Source: Symsagittifera roscoffensis
Lineage: Eukaryota > Xenacoelomorpha > Acoela > Convolutidae
Assembly: GCF_963678635.1 (NCBI RefSeq)
Contig: NC_087062.1
Span: 42,980,395-43,044,394 of the forward strand
Direction: 5' to 3'
Length of the DNA stretch: 64,000 nucleotides
Below are positions 10,905 to 21,104 of this stretch, piece after piece. Positions within the stretch are counted from its first letter, which is position 1. Each line of letters opens with the position of its first letter. The position numbers and the translations under genes are program-made. The notes under the pieces were generated by a model, which was given only the letters and a program-made list of their open reading frames with translations, was not told the DNA's origin and made no database searches.

Positions 10905-11654
10905 TGAAAACTCATTTGGTAGATTAAAGTATGACTCAACTACCCTCCCTATGTCAGGTTTCTTATGTTCTTCGCCTATTTCTGCTTCTAAGTCTCCTAT
11001 CTCTCTTGCTATTCTTAATTTTTTTATTATCAGGTTTTCAGTGTGGGTAAGTCCTACCCCCAATCCCAGGACAAAAATATCCTTCGACGTCCCCGTCGAT
11101 CGCATACCGGATATCAAGTCGATGTTAGAAGCTGGAATGAGTAGTTGTCCTTCCTGGGCAGCCCAGGAAGGATCATCTCGTTCGGTCTTGATGTATTTCA
11201 TGCTTTCACGATCTACGTCTTGAATTGTGACGCTGGTCTCTTTTGGGTCTGATGTCATTTCGTTCAGCCACTCCAAGACTCGCAGATTTGTGAGATCTTC
11301 TTCGTAGGACTCCAATTGCTCCTCGTCGAATTCTACTTCGGGTTTCGACCTGTCCTCGATCCATTCCTGGTGGTGATCATCTACTATGTCGATGTCTTGT
11401 GAGACTGTTATGCCTTCTAGACCCTCCATTTCTTCCACTATCTTTTTCAGATCTATCCTGTCTACTACAAAGTCGTCACCGTAACGGTTGTATTTCTTTC
11501 TGGGTCTTCTCCCGTCGCCTTGTCGAGTCTGTATCGTGAACGGGAGATCTGGTTCCAAATTTTTGGGAACCTCCGTCTGTTCGGGGTCCTGCCAATCTTC
11601 CTCTGCGTAGGGTAAAGTTTCATAATCTGCTTCGATCACCTCGTTTGGATCCAA
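10854..11654 (-). pseudogene. Acidic linker between integrase and macro domain
   Basis: 266 codons in the same frame as the integrase ORF, separated only by a TAG at 11706-11708 with open frame on both sides. Very acidic (Asp/Glu-rich) over the first 150 residues, then a more balanced mixed alpha/beta part with IFVLGLGVGLTHTEN. The frame ends artificially at 10854 in the 46-bp duplication. No separate family recognised. It is probably part of an extended pol polyprotein. Confidence 0.6.
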
Positions 11655-11705
11655 GTCCAGTGGTGTAATTGTTCCTTCCTCTATGACTTCGTTTCCATCG
11701 TTCTT

Positions 11706-13154
11706 CTACCTGGTGCCTTTCTCGTTGACCTCACAAGCAGGATCCATCATCAGATAGTCCCCTTTTTCTATGTCTGCGGGTATACACCAGTCTTTTGTCG
11801 ATGGATTGTGTGGCTTAATGTTCTCGTAGTGGGCGGCTCGGCCAGTACTCAGTCTATAAAAGCGTCCCTCCTGGTGCATTTCTGTAATCATGAAGAGTCC
11901 CCTCCACTTTTTTAGGAGCTTTTTTGTCCCTTTCGGTGGTAAAACTTTCTGAAATACCCATATGTAGTCTCCCACCGAGTAAGCTTTTGCACCAGCTGCT
12001 TTCTTGTCGAATTTTTTCCTCTGCCTTGCCTGTGCTTGCTGAGTATTTCGTCGACACAAATCGTTCAACTCCTGTTGTTGTCTGATCACATCCCTCACGT
12101 AGACCTGTGGAGACGTTTTCTGTCCCTCATACTCTGGGTAGAAAAAGGTTAAGGGTAAAGACTTCTCGTGTTCAGTTAGCATCATGTGTGGACTAACTCC
12201 AGTGGTGGAGTGTTGCGTGCTATTATAGGCTCCCATCACCTGTGGAAGGTATCTGTCCCAATCGGTCATGTACCTGGAACAATATACTCTCAGCATCGAC
12301 ACTAACGTCCTATTCTGTCTTTCCACTAAGCCATTCGTCTGGGAATGGTATGTCGTTGAGTGAGCTTGAGCAACTTGCGAGCGTTTTATTAGCTCTTTCG
12401 TGAGTTCTCCTACGAAAGCTGTTCTGTTATCCGATTGAAACGTCATTGGACAACCGTGTCTCGCTATCCATATATTGATCAGGTGGTCGCACGTCTCTTC
12501 CGCCGAGGCAGTTACGCAGGGCACGGCCTCTGCATACTTTGTGAAATGATCTATCATGACCAATACCTGATTATAACCACTGTCTGTCATGCATATCTTT
12601 TGGTGATCTATCTGCACCACCTCGTTGAATTCAGACGACTCGATCGATTGTAAAGGAAATCGCAATTTCCTTGGATCCTGGACCTGCTGGCATGACAGTC
12701 ATGCTGTTACCTACTTCTCGCATGCCTTTTTCAATCCAGGCCACCCAAAGCGCTTCAGGATCCTCTGATATACTTTGTCGATCCCCTGATGGCCCATCTG
12801 ATCATGCGACCTGAATAATAGTTCTGTCTGATAGAGTTGCGGCAACACTATCGCGTTATACTTGTATAGGACTCTGTCTTCCTCTCTTCTTTTGCAAGCC
12901 ACAATCCCGTCCTTGTTCAAATATAACCTCCCTTCCTACTGCATGAAAAACTGTCTCAGGATACGATAACTATCTTCCTCGAAGTCCCCTTTGACCGGAG
13001 AACCATTCTCGATCCACCTTTTCAGGTTGCTTGTCATGCGATCATTTCTCTGCGCCCTTAGAAGATCCGAGAGTCTGTATCTCGCCTTCAAGTACGTCTT
13101 CTTGACCCTCATCTGACTATTCAGCTCATTGGGCTGGTGTGTGTCTTCTTCCAT
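11706..13154 (-). pseudogene. Integrase (HHCC zinc domain, DDE core, C-terminal domain), broken
   Basis: One reading frame interrupted by TAG at 12936, TAG at 12711 and TGA at 12699. The zinc-binding domain shows H-D-Q-M-G-H and then L-S-C. The first Cys of the C-x2-C pair coincides with the TGA, so the finger is destroyed in this copy. The catalytic core in 11706-12665 has Asp in QIDHQ at about residue 20, Asp in FQSDN at about 83 and Glu in GLVERQ at about 119, giving D-x35-E spacing. The C-terminal part has KKWRGLFMI, like the GPY/F module of Gypsy integrases. Inserts element cDNA into host DNA. RNase H lies upstream and the macro linker downstream. Confidence 0.9.
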
Positions 13155-13155
13155 C

Positions 13156-13626
13156 TTAACGCACCAAATCTTCGCCAGCGGCTGTTTCTTGCTTGAACGG
13201 CTGAAGATCAGTCCTGACTACCTCTTTTTGTGGCAACAGACTTAGCGAACGTTTCGATATCGCTATTGTCTCCAAATCATCCGCTGCGTTGTCAAAGACT
13301 CTTTCGCTTGGTATAAGGTAGCGATCACTGTCAGGATCCTGGTGGACCTCTCTGTCCAGATCCCTTGCCCGAGTTTCCACTAGTAGTGGGTGTATCGCTA
13401 GTTCGGACAGTTCTGATCCCGAGCTCGAGTTCCTGTCTGAATAGGTGTCAATTCCTGAGTTTCGGGAATTGTCATCTGTTGAAGAGGTTGTGATGGAGTC
13501 TGCACGCTCCTCCAGATCATGTCTGTGCCTTCTTCGCATCCATCTGAACTCCCCGGACAAAACCTTGTTCCCCAGGTCCTGTTTCTCATCAGGAACTTTT
13601 TCATCTATCTCAGACTCCCCGGACAA
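13156..13626 (-). pseudogene. Pol segment between RNase H and integrase
   Basis: 156 codons in the same frame as RT/RNase H after a TAG at 13669-13671, which has open sequence on both sides. Hydrophilic and Ser/Asp/Glu-rich. No domain. The frame ends at a TAA (13156), and the integrase frame opens four bases further on with an ATG at 13154. This suggests a frameshift or small indel at TTAAGATGG. Confidence 0.55.
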
Positions 13627-13668
13627 ACTTTCTTGTCCCGGGTGTTGATCTTGTACTCGCTGGCTCTT

Positions 13669-15561
13669 CTAATCATTCGTCTCCCCGGACAAAGAACCTT
13701 GCAGCAGGTTTTGTTCTACCTTCTCACCTTTTTTATCCTGGTCCACAAAGGTAACGGTTTTCCTTCGCGTACTGCTCCCCTGTTCTTTCCGTCCGTAAGA
13801 AGTACTGGTTAAAATCTCGTGGGGAATTGAGGATACTAGTTGCTGAACTATTGTCCTACAATCCCTCTCGTTATCTTCGTGTTGTCGTCTGGACGGTATG
13901 ATCTTCACCTTCTCCCTGATTGTTAGTGATGCCACTGCTGATGTCCACTCAGGGTCATCTCTGGTCACTTCTCTTTCTAACAATCCACCTAGCATCCGCA
14001 TCACTTGCGGTGTGACCTGCACCGTTTTATCCAATAATGAGAGGCTGTTTATGTACATGCGAGAGAGTTCTTGCTGGACCAAATTCGAGCGCAGCAACAG
14101 ATCCAAGGGGACCGGGTCCTCCTTGGATAGGATCTTTATCTCGGCTGGTTTCTCTACAGGTAACTCAGGGTGTCCTGGAATTGGATGTCCAGACTTATCC
14201 AACCATCTCGTTAAGGGAAGCGCTTCATAAGTTTCTTTGTCCAGAAACGAAAATCCTTCCTTTATTTCTGCCTGATTGGTTTGCTTTTGCTCCAATCTTT
14301 CACAGAACTTAGTTTTCTTGCTGAGACTGTCAGCATTCTGGTGTTTATCACGCATCCTGTGTTCAATTATCATATGGTAGCCATCCAATCCTACTATCCA
14401 TCTACCAATATAACTATGATCCATCGAGTAGATCTTCAACCAGGATAACGCTCTGTTGTCTACGCGTAACTTAAAGGGAGCGCTCCCCAAGTATGCGCGG
14501 TATTTTTCTACAAATGTTACCACTGCAAACATTTCTGCTTTAGGTGCGCCATATTTCATCTCTGTGTCACTCAAGACCTTGCTGCCGTATGCAATGGGAC
14601 GGAGAACCGTTCTTCCATTCCATTCTTGCTCCTGATGCAAAATTCCTGAGATGGCTACTACTGATGCGTCTGTGTCAAGAACATACATGCCCTTTTCTCT
14701 AGGCATGCCTAGCACTGGCGCTTCGCACAGTTCCTGCTTTATGTTCTCGAAGGCAACTTGTGCTTCATCGTTCCATTCGAACTTTTTCCCTTTGTTGCGC
14801 ATCAGCTTCTGCATCGGATACACCTTGTCCGCATATCCTTTTATGAACTCCCGGTAGTAAGTGGCAAACCCTAGGAAGCTTAGGAGCTGTGTGTCCGTTC
14901 TGGGAGCCTTCCATGTCAACCCTTCTTCTACTGCTTCCGGGTCCGGCCTCACACCATGCCTGTCCACCATTCTTCCCAGGTAATTGATTGAATCCCTACG
15001 GATTTCACATTTCGATGGTTTGCACTTCAAGCCTGCTCTTTTCATGCATCCAAAGACCTCATCGAGCCGATCAATATGGTCTTCTAGAGTTGGTGTCGCT
15101 ATGACCACGTCGTCCACGTAACACATCACAAGGTTCCTGTACTTCTTTGTCACTCTGGTCAAAGCCTGAGCCATCAGTCTTTGAAAACTGGCCGTTGCAT
15201 TGCGCAAGCCGAAAGGCATCCTCTTCCGCTGGTACAATCCCAATTCGCACGCGAATCCGGTTTTCTCTCTATCCTTCTTCCGCAAAGGGACCTGCCAGAA
15301 GGCCGAAACCAAGTCCAGTGTTGTGAAGAACTTGGCATCACCAAGTTTGGAGAGGCTCTCGTCTATTCGCGGTATCGGGTACGCATCTTTTATCGTCACC
15401 GCGTTCAAATAGCGAAAGTCGCAACAAAATCTTAGCTGTTCCCCTTTCTTTTTCGCCATTACCACCCCGCAAGCCCACGGCGATTTCGAGGGTTCTATCA
15501 TGTCCTGTTCGAGCACCATTTCGATTTCCGCTCGGCACGCTTCCGACTTGTGTGGCGTCAT
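13669..15561 (-). CDS. Reverse transcriptase-RNase H (Ty3/Gypsy pol)
   Basis: 630 codons. RT begins with IEPSKSPWA and the KKKGEQLRFCCDFRYLN block. The catalytic box is Y-V-D-D at about residue 148 (minus strand near 15117), followed by the FLGFATYYREFI thumb region. The RNase H domain starts at about residue 300 with VLDTDAS and continues through the RVDNRALSWL region. The last 200 residues are a charged connection. The ORF opens immediately where the Gag-protease ORF ends (15558-15561) in another frame, the classic place for ribosomal frameshifting, although decay is an alternative. Copies element RNA to DNA and removes the template RNA. Confidence 0.92.
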   Translation of the reverse strand: MTPHKSEACRAEIEMVLEQDMIEPSKSPWACGVVMAKKKGEQLRFCCDFRYLNAVTIKDAYPIPRIDESLSKLGDAKFFTTLDLVSAFWQVPLRKKDREKTGFACELGLYQRKRMPFGLRNATASFQRLMAQALTRVTKKYRNLVMCYVDDVVIATPTLEDHIDRLDEVFGCMKRAGLKCKPSKCEIRRDSINYLGRMVDRHGVRPDPEAVEEGLTWKAPRTDTQLLSFLGFATYYREFIKGYADKVYPMQKLMRNKGKKFEWNDEAQVAFENIKQELCEAPVLGMPREKGMYVLDTDASVVAISGILHQEQEWNGRTVLRPIAYGSKVLSDTEMKYGAPKAEMFAVVTFVEKYRAYLGSAPFKLRVDNRALSWLKIYSMDHSYIGRWIVGLDGYHMIIEHRMRDKHQNADSLSKKTKFCERLEQKQTNQAEIKEGFSFLDKETYEALPLTRWLDKSGHPIPGHPELPVEKPAEIKILSKEDPVPLDLLLRSNLVQQELSRMYINSLSLLDKTVQVTPQVMRMLGGLLEREVTRDDPEWTSAVASLTIREKVKIIPSRRQHEDNERDCRTIVQQLVSSIPHEILTSTSYGRKEQGSSTRRKTVTFVDQDKKGEKVEQNLLQGSLSGETND

Positions 15562-18500
15562 TCGTCTCTGTTCGGAACGGCACCTTCTTCCAGTTCAATT
15601 TCGTGTTCGACGAAGTTACAGCAACCAATATCCGCTTTATGTTTTGAAAATACATCGTCGTTCCGATTTAAAACGTCCCGCAATTTTTCGAAATCTCCCT
15701 CACCTATTTTTCCTTTTAAATGTTCTATCTCTGGCAAAACCGGTTTGTCAGATTCTGGTTCGTATGACGAGGGGCGTTCCGGAAAATTCGAGCAGCTCGA
15801 TAAGCCGTCTTCCGTTTCGGATTTCACTGAAAACAATTTATGAATAGATTTTAATTCATTAATCCTCTTTAAAATTTTATCTTTGTTGGCATGATAAGGA
15901 CAGTCTTTCACATTATGTTTCTTCAAGTTTTGTGTCTCCTCGTAGTCGGTCCTCATCGGCAAAGCGTAACCAAGCTTCTTTCCACGCTGGATTGAAACCG
16001 TGGTATCCAGTGTGTTCAATATCACACTGACACGCAGTCCGTTTCGCGTTACCGAGAAGCTCCGGCCTAAAATCACCGAACTCAGACTATTTGGATTCGG
16101 TACTAAGCAAACCTGTTTACTATCACTTAACGAATTCAAATTTCTCATTCTAAAAATTGCCACCACAGCTTGTCCTGGCTGTATTTTTACTTTTCTATCT
16201 AAAAAAACTGGTACCTTGTTTTCGTCTGTTATTATACTATTAATTGGTTTCTTAACATACTTCCAGTCCGGGTTTCTAATCCGTATCAGACCGTTGTTCA
16301 AGTCAATCATCACGTCAAAATTCCTGACAAAATCTCTGCCCAAGATGAATTGGTCGGCGTCGTCTAAATTCTCTACTACCAGGAAGCTCATCCATAGATC
16401 TCGTCCTCCCATGTGGAGAAATGTTATCGGCGTTCTTCCGGCTACGTAAATCGCCCCTCGATTGGCGGCGGCCAGTCGGAGATTCGTTGGAATCTGATCT
16501 TCCCTCGTGAAGCCCATTCTTTCCCAAGTTTTTATTGGCATCACACTCACTACCGCTCCTGTGTCCAGAAGCCCTGTGACTCCGATTTTCGGTCCGTTGG
16601 TGTCGAGCAGATGTGCGGTCACATCTGCTTCATACCCAATGTGTACTGCATCTTGTTCCATCATGGTGTCATGGCCTATCCTGCGGACTTTGAGTTCCTC
16701 CTCACCCAAATAGATCTGCCCTATCTGGTCACTGTCTGTTGTTACATAAGTCCTAGTGTAGATACTGATCCCATCCACGTTCAGCATCACTTGATACGGC
16801 CCATAGACCTCCAGGTAGCGTCCATGAAGTTTCTTTGTGCGAGGGCCACCCGTTGTTAGTAGTGCTCGCACAGCTCTCGACTCAGTGCGTGGCTCCACCT
16901 GCCTCAGATAATCTGCATATGTGTCCAAATGCATCAAAGTGAACTCGGAGGGTTCACTCAGATTTCTGATTACCTGGTGTCCAGCCACTGAAATTATCGA
17001 CAGTATCTTGCTTTCTTGTGGCACCATGCCGAACCTCTGACCGGAGATCACATTAAGTTTCATGCTCAAACTGCTTGGTGCTTTAGTCTCCTCGACCTCC
17101 GTTGCTTCGAAGGTATTCAGTTGCTCCTGTAGTTTCTCATTCTCCAGTTCGAGTTTCACTTTTTGTTGGATCTCTTTCGTCACCAGTTCCTGCTGCACTC
17201 TATTTAGAGCATCCCTCAAGGCTGCCCTATAATCAATCTTGAAGTCATCGGCCGCAGTCACTGGTTCCGGTTCACGTGTCTCTTCATTTACCGCTTGCAT
17301 TTTCTTCGTCGCCAGCTCTTGAGGTTTGTCTTTTCTGCAGGCCTCCGCTTCACTCAACAGGCGAGCCTTGCTGGCTTTCACTCCTGACAAAGCTTCTTCA
17401 TGCCTTGGATGCTTGATGTCTGCCACTGCATCCCAGAATTGCGGACAATCTGATATAAAATGACCTTCCAAGTTGCAAAAGAAACACCTCGGGCCGAATT
17501 TCGCAATTACTCCTCTCATGAAATACTCATGGTCCAATTCTGACGCATCTTCGTCCTCGAGGCTAAAACCTATTGCTTTCATGCCTTGTTTGTAAGTTGG
17601 GCATGCCAAAACATGATGGTCTGTTGAACTGCAATTGGCACAAGAGCGTCTCTTGTCCATATCATCCCTCGGTTTGTACCAGTTGTTCCCTTGGTTTGCT
17701 GGTCCATTGTTAAAATTGCCATAATTGTTCTTATAATGACCAGATCTCGAAGGAGGTTTCAATAAAAGATATTCTTTTGACTTGAGCCTCAACTCCTTTG
17801 GTGTTGGCGCGTTGGTTGATAGTGGTGTGTAATGCGTTGCCAGCATTGTCCGAAGTTCATCATTCTTCACACCATCGATGAATTTTGAGGCTACTGCCAG
17901 GTTCATCCTTCGGTTTGACTCATCCGGTTGGCTGCGTCTTCTCAGCATTTCCAAGTCGTCTAGAAACTTGTCTATCGTTTCATCCTCTCGTTGCCTCCGT
18001 TTCTCGAAGCGCATCATCGCCTGGTGCCCCTGCACCCCTGATCCAAAACGGTTCAACAAGATTTCGAAGATTTTCTCGGCTGTGTCACGCTGATATTGCT
18101 TCTTGGCCATGACACAGTTCATGCTCAAACTGCTTGATGCTTTAGTCTCCTCGACCTTCGTTGCTTCGAAGGTATTCAGTTGCTCCTGTAGTTTCTCATT
18201 CTCCAGTTCGAGTTTCACTTTTTGTTGGATCTCTTTCGTCACCAGTTCCTGCTGCACTCTATTTAGAGCATCCCTCAAGGCTGCCCTATAATCAATCTTG
18301 AAGTCATCGGCCGCAGTCACTGGTTCCGGTTCACGTGTCTCTTCAGTTACCGCTTGCACTTTCTTTGTCGCCAGCTCTTGAGTTTTGTCTTTTCTGCGTG
18401 CCTCCGCTTCACTCAACAGGCGAGCCTTGCTGGCTTTCACTCCTGACAAAGCTTCTTCATGCCTTGGATGCTTGATGTATGCCACTGCATCCCAGAATTG

Positions 18501-19760
18501 CGGACAATCTGATATAAAATGACCTTCCAAGTTGCAAAAGAAACACCTCGGGCCAAATTTCGCAATTACTCCTCTCATGAAATACTCATGGTCCAATTCT
18601 GACGCATCTTCGTCCTCGAGGCTAAAGCCTATTGCTTTCATGCCTTGTTTGTAAGTTGGGCATGCCGGAACATGATGGCCTGTTGAACTGTAATTGGCAC
18701 AAGAGCGTCTCTTGTCCATATCATCCCTCGGTTTGTACCAGTTGTTCCCTTGGTTTGCTGGTCCATTGTTAAAATTGCCATAATTGTTCTTATAATAACC
18801 AGATCTCGAAGGAGGTTTCAATAAAAGATATTCTTTTGACTTGAGCCTCAACTCCTCTGGTGTTGGCGCATTGGTTGATAGTGGTGTGTAATGCGTTGCC
18901 AGCATTGTCCGAAATTCATCATTCTTCACACCATCGATGAATTTTGAGGCTACTGCCAGGTTCATCCTTCGGTTTGACTCATCCGGTTGGCTGCGTCTTC
19001 TCAGCATTTCCAAGTCGTCTAGAAACTTGTCTATCGTTTCATCCTCTCGTTGCCTCCGTTTCTCGAAGCGCATCATCGCCTGGTGCCCCTGCACCCCTGA
19101 TCCAAAACGGTTCAACAAGATTTCGAAGAATTTCTCGGCTGTGTCACGCTGGTATTGCTTCTTGGCCATGACACAGTTCAGGGCTGTCCCTTCCAAGTTA
19201 CTGGTGAGCGCACTGCATTCTTGTCTTTCCAACAAGTCCTCTTCCTCGAAATGCAGTTTCCTTGCCTCTATCCAGGTATCAATACAGCCATCAGATTCGT
19301 CTTTATAGCACCTTGGTTTCTTAAAGACTCTTCTGGACTTCTCACTGCGTTCATTGGTTCTGGATAACCTTGTAAGGAATGTCTCCAAAGACCTGTTTAG
19401 GGGTTCAAATGCTGTGGCCATTGCCGTAGCATCCCTTGAGTGTCCCGCCTGGGTGTCCTCACACCTTGTCAAAGGCTCTGTATTCAATGCATCCCTGCAA
19501 TCCGAATCGCCGTGAGTGTTTCCCCCTTGGCCCACATGACTCCTCCTTTGGCTCGCATGTCTCCTGTTACCGGAATCACTTCTCCCAGTCGCATGTGTGC
19601 CTTGCGTTGGTCGTTCGTTAGAGGTCTGTCTGTTCCCCGTTGAACTTGCTCTACTGTTCGGGCCCCATGTTCTATTATCCGTTGTGGCATCGCCTGATGA
19701 ACTGCCCCTACCTCTAGTGGATCCATATGTCCTCCTCCTTTGATGGTCATTGAAGTTCAC
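15558..19760 (-). CDS. Gag-protease polyprotein with internal duplication
   Basis: 1400 codons. Residues 1-140 are basic and disordered. Gag capsid helices follow, and a 353-residue block is present twice in tandem. Each block has two C-X2-C-X4-H-X4-C zinc knuckles. In the N-terminal block the first knuckle has lost its second Cys (CANY at about residue 357), while the C-terminal block keeps it (CANC at about 710). The second knuckle, CFFCNLEGHFISDC, is intact in both. Each block ends in a coiled coil. The aspartic protease follows, with L-L-D-T-G-A at about residue 1064 and FILGRDF about 90 residues later. The ORF ends at a TGA next to the RT frame. Confidence 0.9.
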   Translation of the reverse strand: MNFNDHQRRRTYGSTRGRGSSSGDATTDNRTWGPNSRASSTGNRQTSNERPTQGTHATGRSDSGNRRHASQRRSHVGQGGNTHGDSDCRDALNTEPLTRCEDTQAGHSRDATAMATAFEPLNRSLETFLTRLSRTNERSEKSRRVFKKPRCYKDESDGCIDTWIEARKLHFEEEDLLERQECSALTSNLEGTALNCVMAKKQYQRDTAEKFFEILLNRFGSGVQGHQAMMRFEKRRQREDETIDKFLDDLEMLRRRSQPDESNRRMNLAVASKFIDGVKNDEFRTMLATHYTPLSTNAPTPEELRLKSKEYLLLKPPSRSGYYKNNYGNFNNGPANQGNNWYKPRDDMDKRRSCANYSSTGHHVPACPTYKQGMKAIGFSLEDEDASELDHEYFMRGVIAKFGPRCFFCNLEGHFISDCPQFWDAVAYIKHPRHEEALSGVKASKARLLSEAEARRKDKTQELATKKVQAVTEETREPEPVTAADDFKIDYRAALRDALNRVQQELVTKEIQQKVKLELENEKLQEQLNTFEATKVEETKASSSLSMNCVMAKKQYQRDTAEKIFEILLNRFGSGVQGHQAMMRFEKRRQREDETIDKFLDDLEMLRRRSQPDESNRRMNLAVASKFIDGVKNDELRTMLATHYTPLSTNAPTPKELRLKSKEYLLLKPPSRSGHYKNNYGNFNNGPANQGNNWYKPRDDMDKRRSCANCSSTDHHVLACPTYKQGMKAIGFSLEDEDASELDHEYFMRGVIAKFGPRCFFCNLEGHFISDCPQFWDAVADIKHPRHEEALSGVKASKARLLSEAEACRKDKPQELATKKMQAVNEETREPEPVTAADDFKIDYRAALRDALNRVQQELVTKEIQQKVKLELENEKLQEQLNTFEATEVEETKAPSSLSMKLNVISGQRFGMVPQESKILSIISVAGHQVIRNLSEPSEFTLMHLDTYADYLRQVEPRTESRAVRALLTTGGPRTKKLHGRYLEVYGPYQVMLNVDGISIYTRTYVTTDSDQIGQIYLGEEELKVRRIGHDTMMEQDAVHIGYEADVTAHLLDTNGPKIGVTGLLDTGAVVSVMPIKTWERMGFTREDQIPTNLRLAAANRGAIYVAGRTPITFLHMGGRDLWMSFLVVENLDDADQFILGRDFVRNFDVMIDLNNGLIRIRNPDWKYVKKPINSIITDENKVPVFLDRKVKIQPGQAVVAIFRMRNLNSLSDSKQVCLVPNPNSLSSVILGRSFSVTRNGLRVSVILNTLDTTVSIQRGKKLGYALPMRTDYEETQNLKKHNVKDCPYHANKDKILKRINELKSIHKLFSVKSETEDGLSSCSNFPERPSSYEPESDKPVLPEIEHLKGKIGEGDFEKLRDVLNRNDDVFSKHKADIGCCNFVEHEIELEEGAVPNRDE
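17060..19178. repeat. 1059-bp in-frame tandem duplication inside gag
   Basis: Plus-strand copies 17060-18118 and 18119-19178 have an exact period of 1059 bp (353 codons). They are nearly identical, with about a dozen differences by eye. Shared landmarks are gacacagttc at 18111 and 19170 and catgctcaaa at 17061 and 18120. The duplication is in frame, so the Gag ORF stays open through both copies. Confidence 0.95.
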
Positions 19761-20629
19761 CTTCGGCTCCCTGCTGGAACCTCCCGAGTTCGGTTCCCCT
19801 TCTTTTGCCCACCCTTGCTGCCTAGTAGCCCGTCCGACCTATCCATGATAGCCTGAGTTCGCCTCTCCATCATCGCGTCTATCTTTGTGTCCAGAGTCCC
19901 AAGAGACTGCTCTTGCTGAATTCTTAACTTCTCCATGTCGTCTCTTAAGCGTAATTCTCTCTGTTCCGCTTCTCTTGTCATTCGCGACAAATTCTTCGCT
20001 ATGTGCTCGTCCGTACTTTCTTTCAAGCGTTTTTTGCTCCTACCAACTTCTTGTCTATTGCGGTTTATTTTTTCCCGCAGACTTTCTCTTTCAATGTGAA
20101 CTGCTCTTTCTAGTTCACTCATTCTTATGGACATCTGTTCATTTTGTTCTCCTATACTGCCCACTATGTTGTTCAAGGCTTCTTCTAGTGCTGCCCCGTT
20201 ATCCACGAGTGGCGTCACTAGTGGCGGTGTAACCCTGTCGGTCCCAGGTAGCTTCGTGCTGGTCGAGATTCGGGCCTTGACTCTCTGCCTCGACGTCTTT
20301 TCATTATCCACTTCAGGATCCGCCAATGCGTTGCCTAGCCCTTTGTTTCTACTCTCCTCAGTTTTCGGCTCTGAATTTGTCATAATCGCGAAGCCTCTCG
20401 ACTGGCCCGGTGTGTTTACCTCTTTGCTTATCGTTCTCACCACAACAAATTTGACCATGGTTCCAGTCTCTCTTACAACGTATGCCTCATTCTCCTGGGT
20501 CGAACTAATGAGGCTGACTTGAGACCCAAAGTCCATTTGCTCTTCTTCGTCCTCCTCCTCCTCCTGGGATTCACCTTCATTTCCTGTGCCCATGGTGAAT
20601 GGAAAGATGTTTCCTAAGGTGTTCCTCAT
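19757..20629 (-). pseudogene. Gag N-terminal coiled-coil segment
   Basis: 290 codons. An acidic run (EEEEDEEEQ) lies near residue 22. From about residue 150 to 260 there is a long coiled coil with heptad-like ERAV, ESLREK and RLKE repeats. It ends at a TGA overlapping the first codon of the next Gag ORF in another frame. It is probably the N-terminal part of the same structural protein, separated by a frame change, but it could be an independent ORF. Confidence 0.55.
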
Positions 20630-20663
20630 TCTTTCTGAGAACGATGAGGACGTTGTTTGTTTC

Positions 20664-21104
20664 TCAGTCCCGCGACAGTATCATGGTGTTGTCTGTTGGA
20701 GATCTTCTTGTTGCCACTATTTCAGTTGAAATGTCGGACAGTTCCGACATCTCCTCTCGATCCAATGTCCCGGTGGAAGTGGCAAAATCATGGCCTTGTT
20801 CTACAGGAGTAATTTCCCTCGCCAGCCTTCTGCCCCTCCCTTCCAGTCCATGTACTTCCTGGTTGTCATTCATGGCCTGGTCCGTATTGACCTCCACTTC
20901 CAACATTTCTTTTCTCTCTTTTGAGGTCTTCTGACTCCTCGTTTCAACCATTCTGCCTGAAACCGTCTCCCCTTTGTCGGTCCGGGCTCGTTTGATCCGA
21001 TCCACAAAAGGGTCGGTCATTGTTTTTCTTTGCTTTTTAGGTATGAATTTCCTAGAGCTATTACCTCCTTTAGGTATCCTTGACTTGTCTAGACTCATTC
21101 TCAA
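20664..21104 (-). pseudogene. First ORF of the LTR element, basic/acidic N-terminus of Gag
   Basis: 146 codons from near an ATG, with a basic first third (KKQRKT, RIKRART) and an acidic later part. No domain. Upstream of it the element becomes non-coding, so this is the likely translation start of the element. The frame equals that of the main Gag ORF, while the segment between (19757-20629) is in another frame. This is consistent with two compensating indels. Confidence 0.45.
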
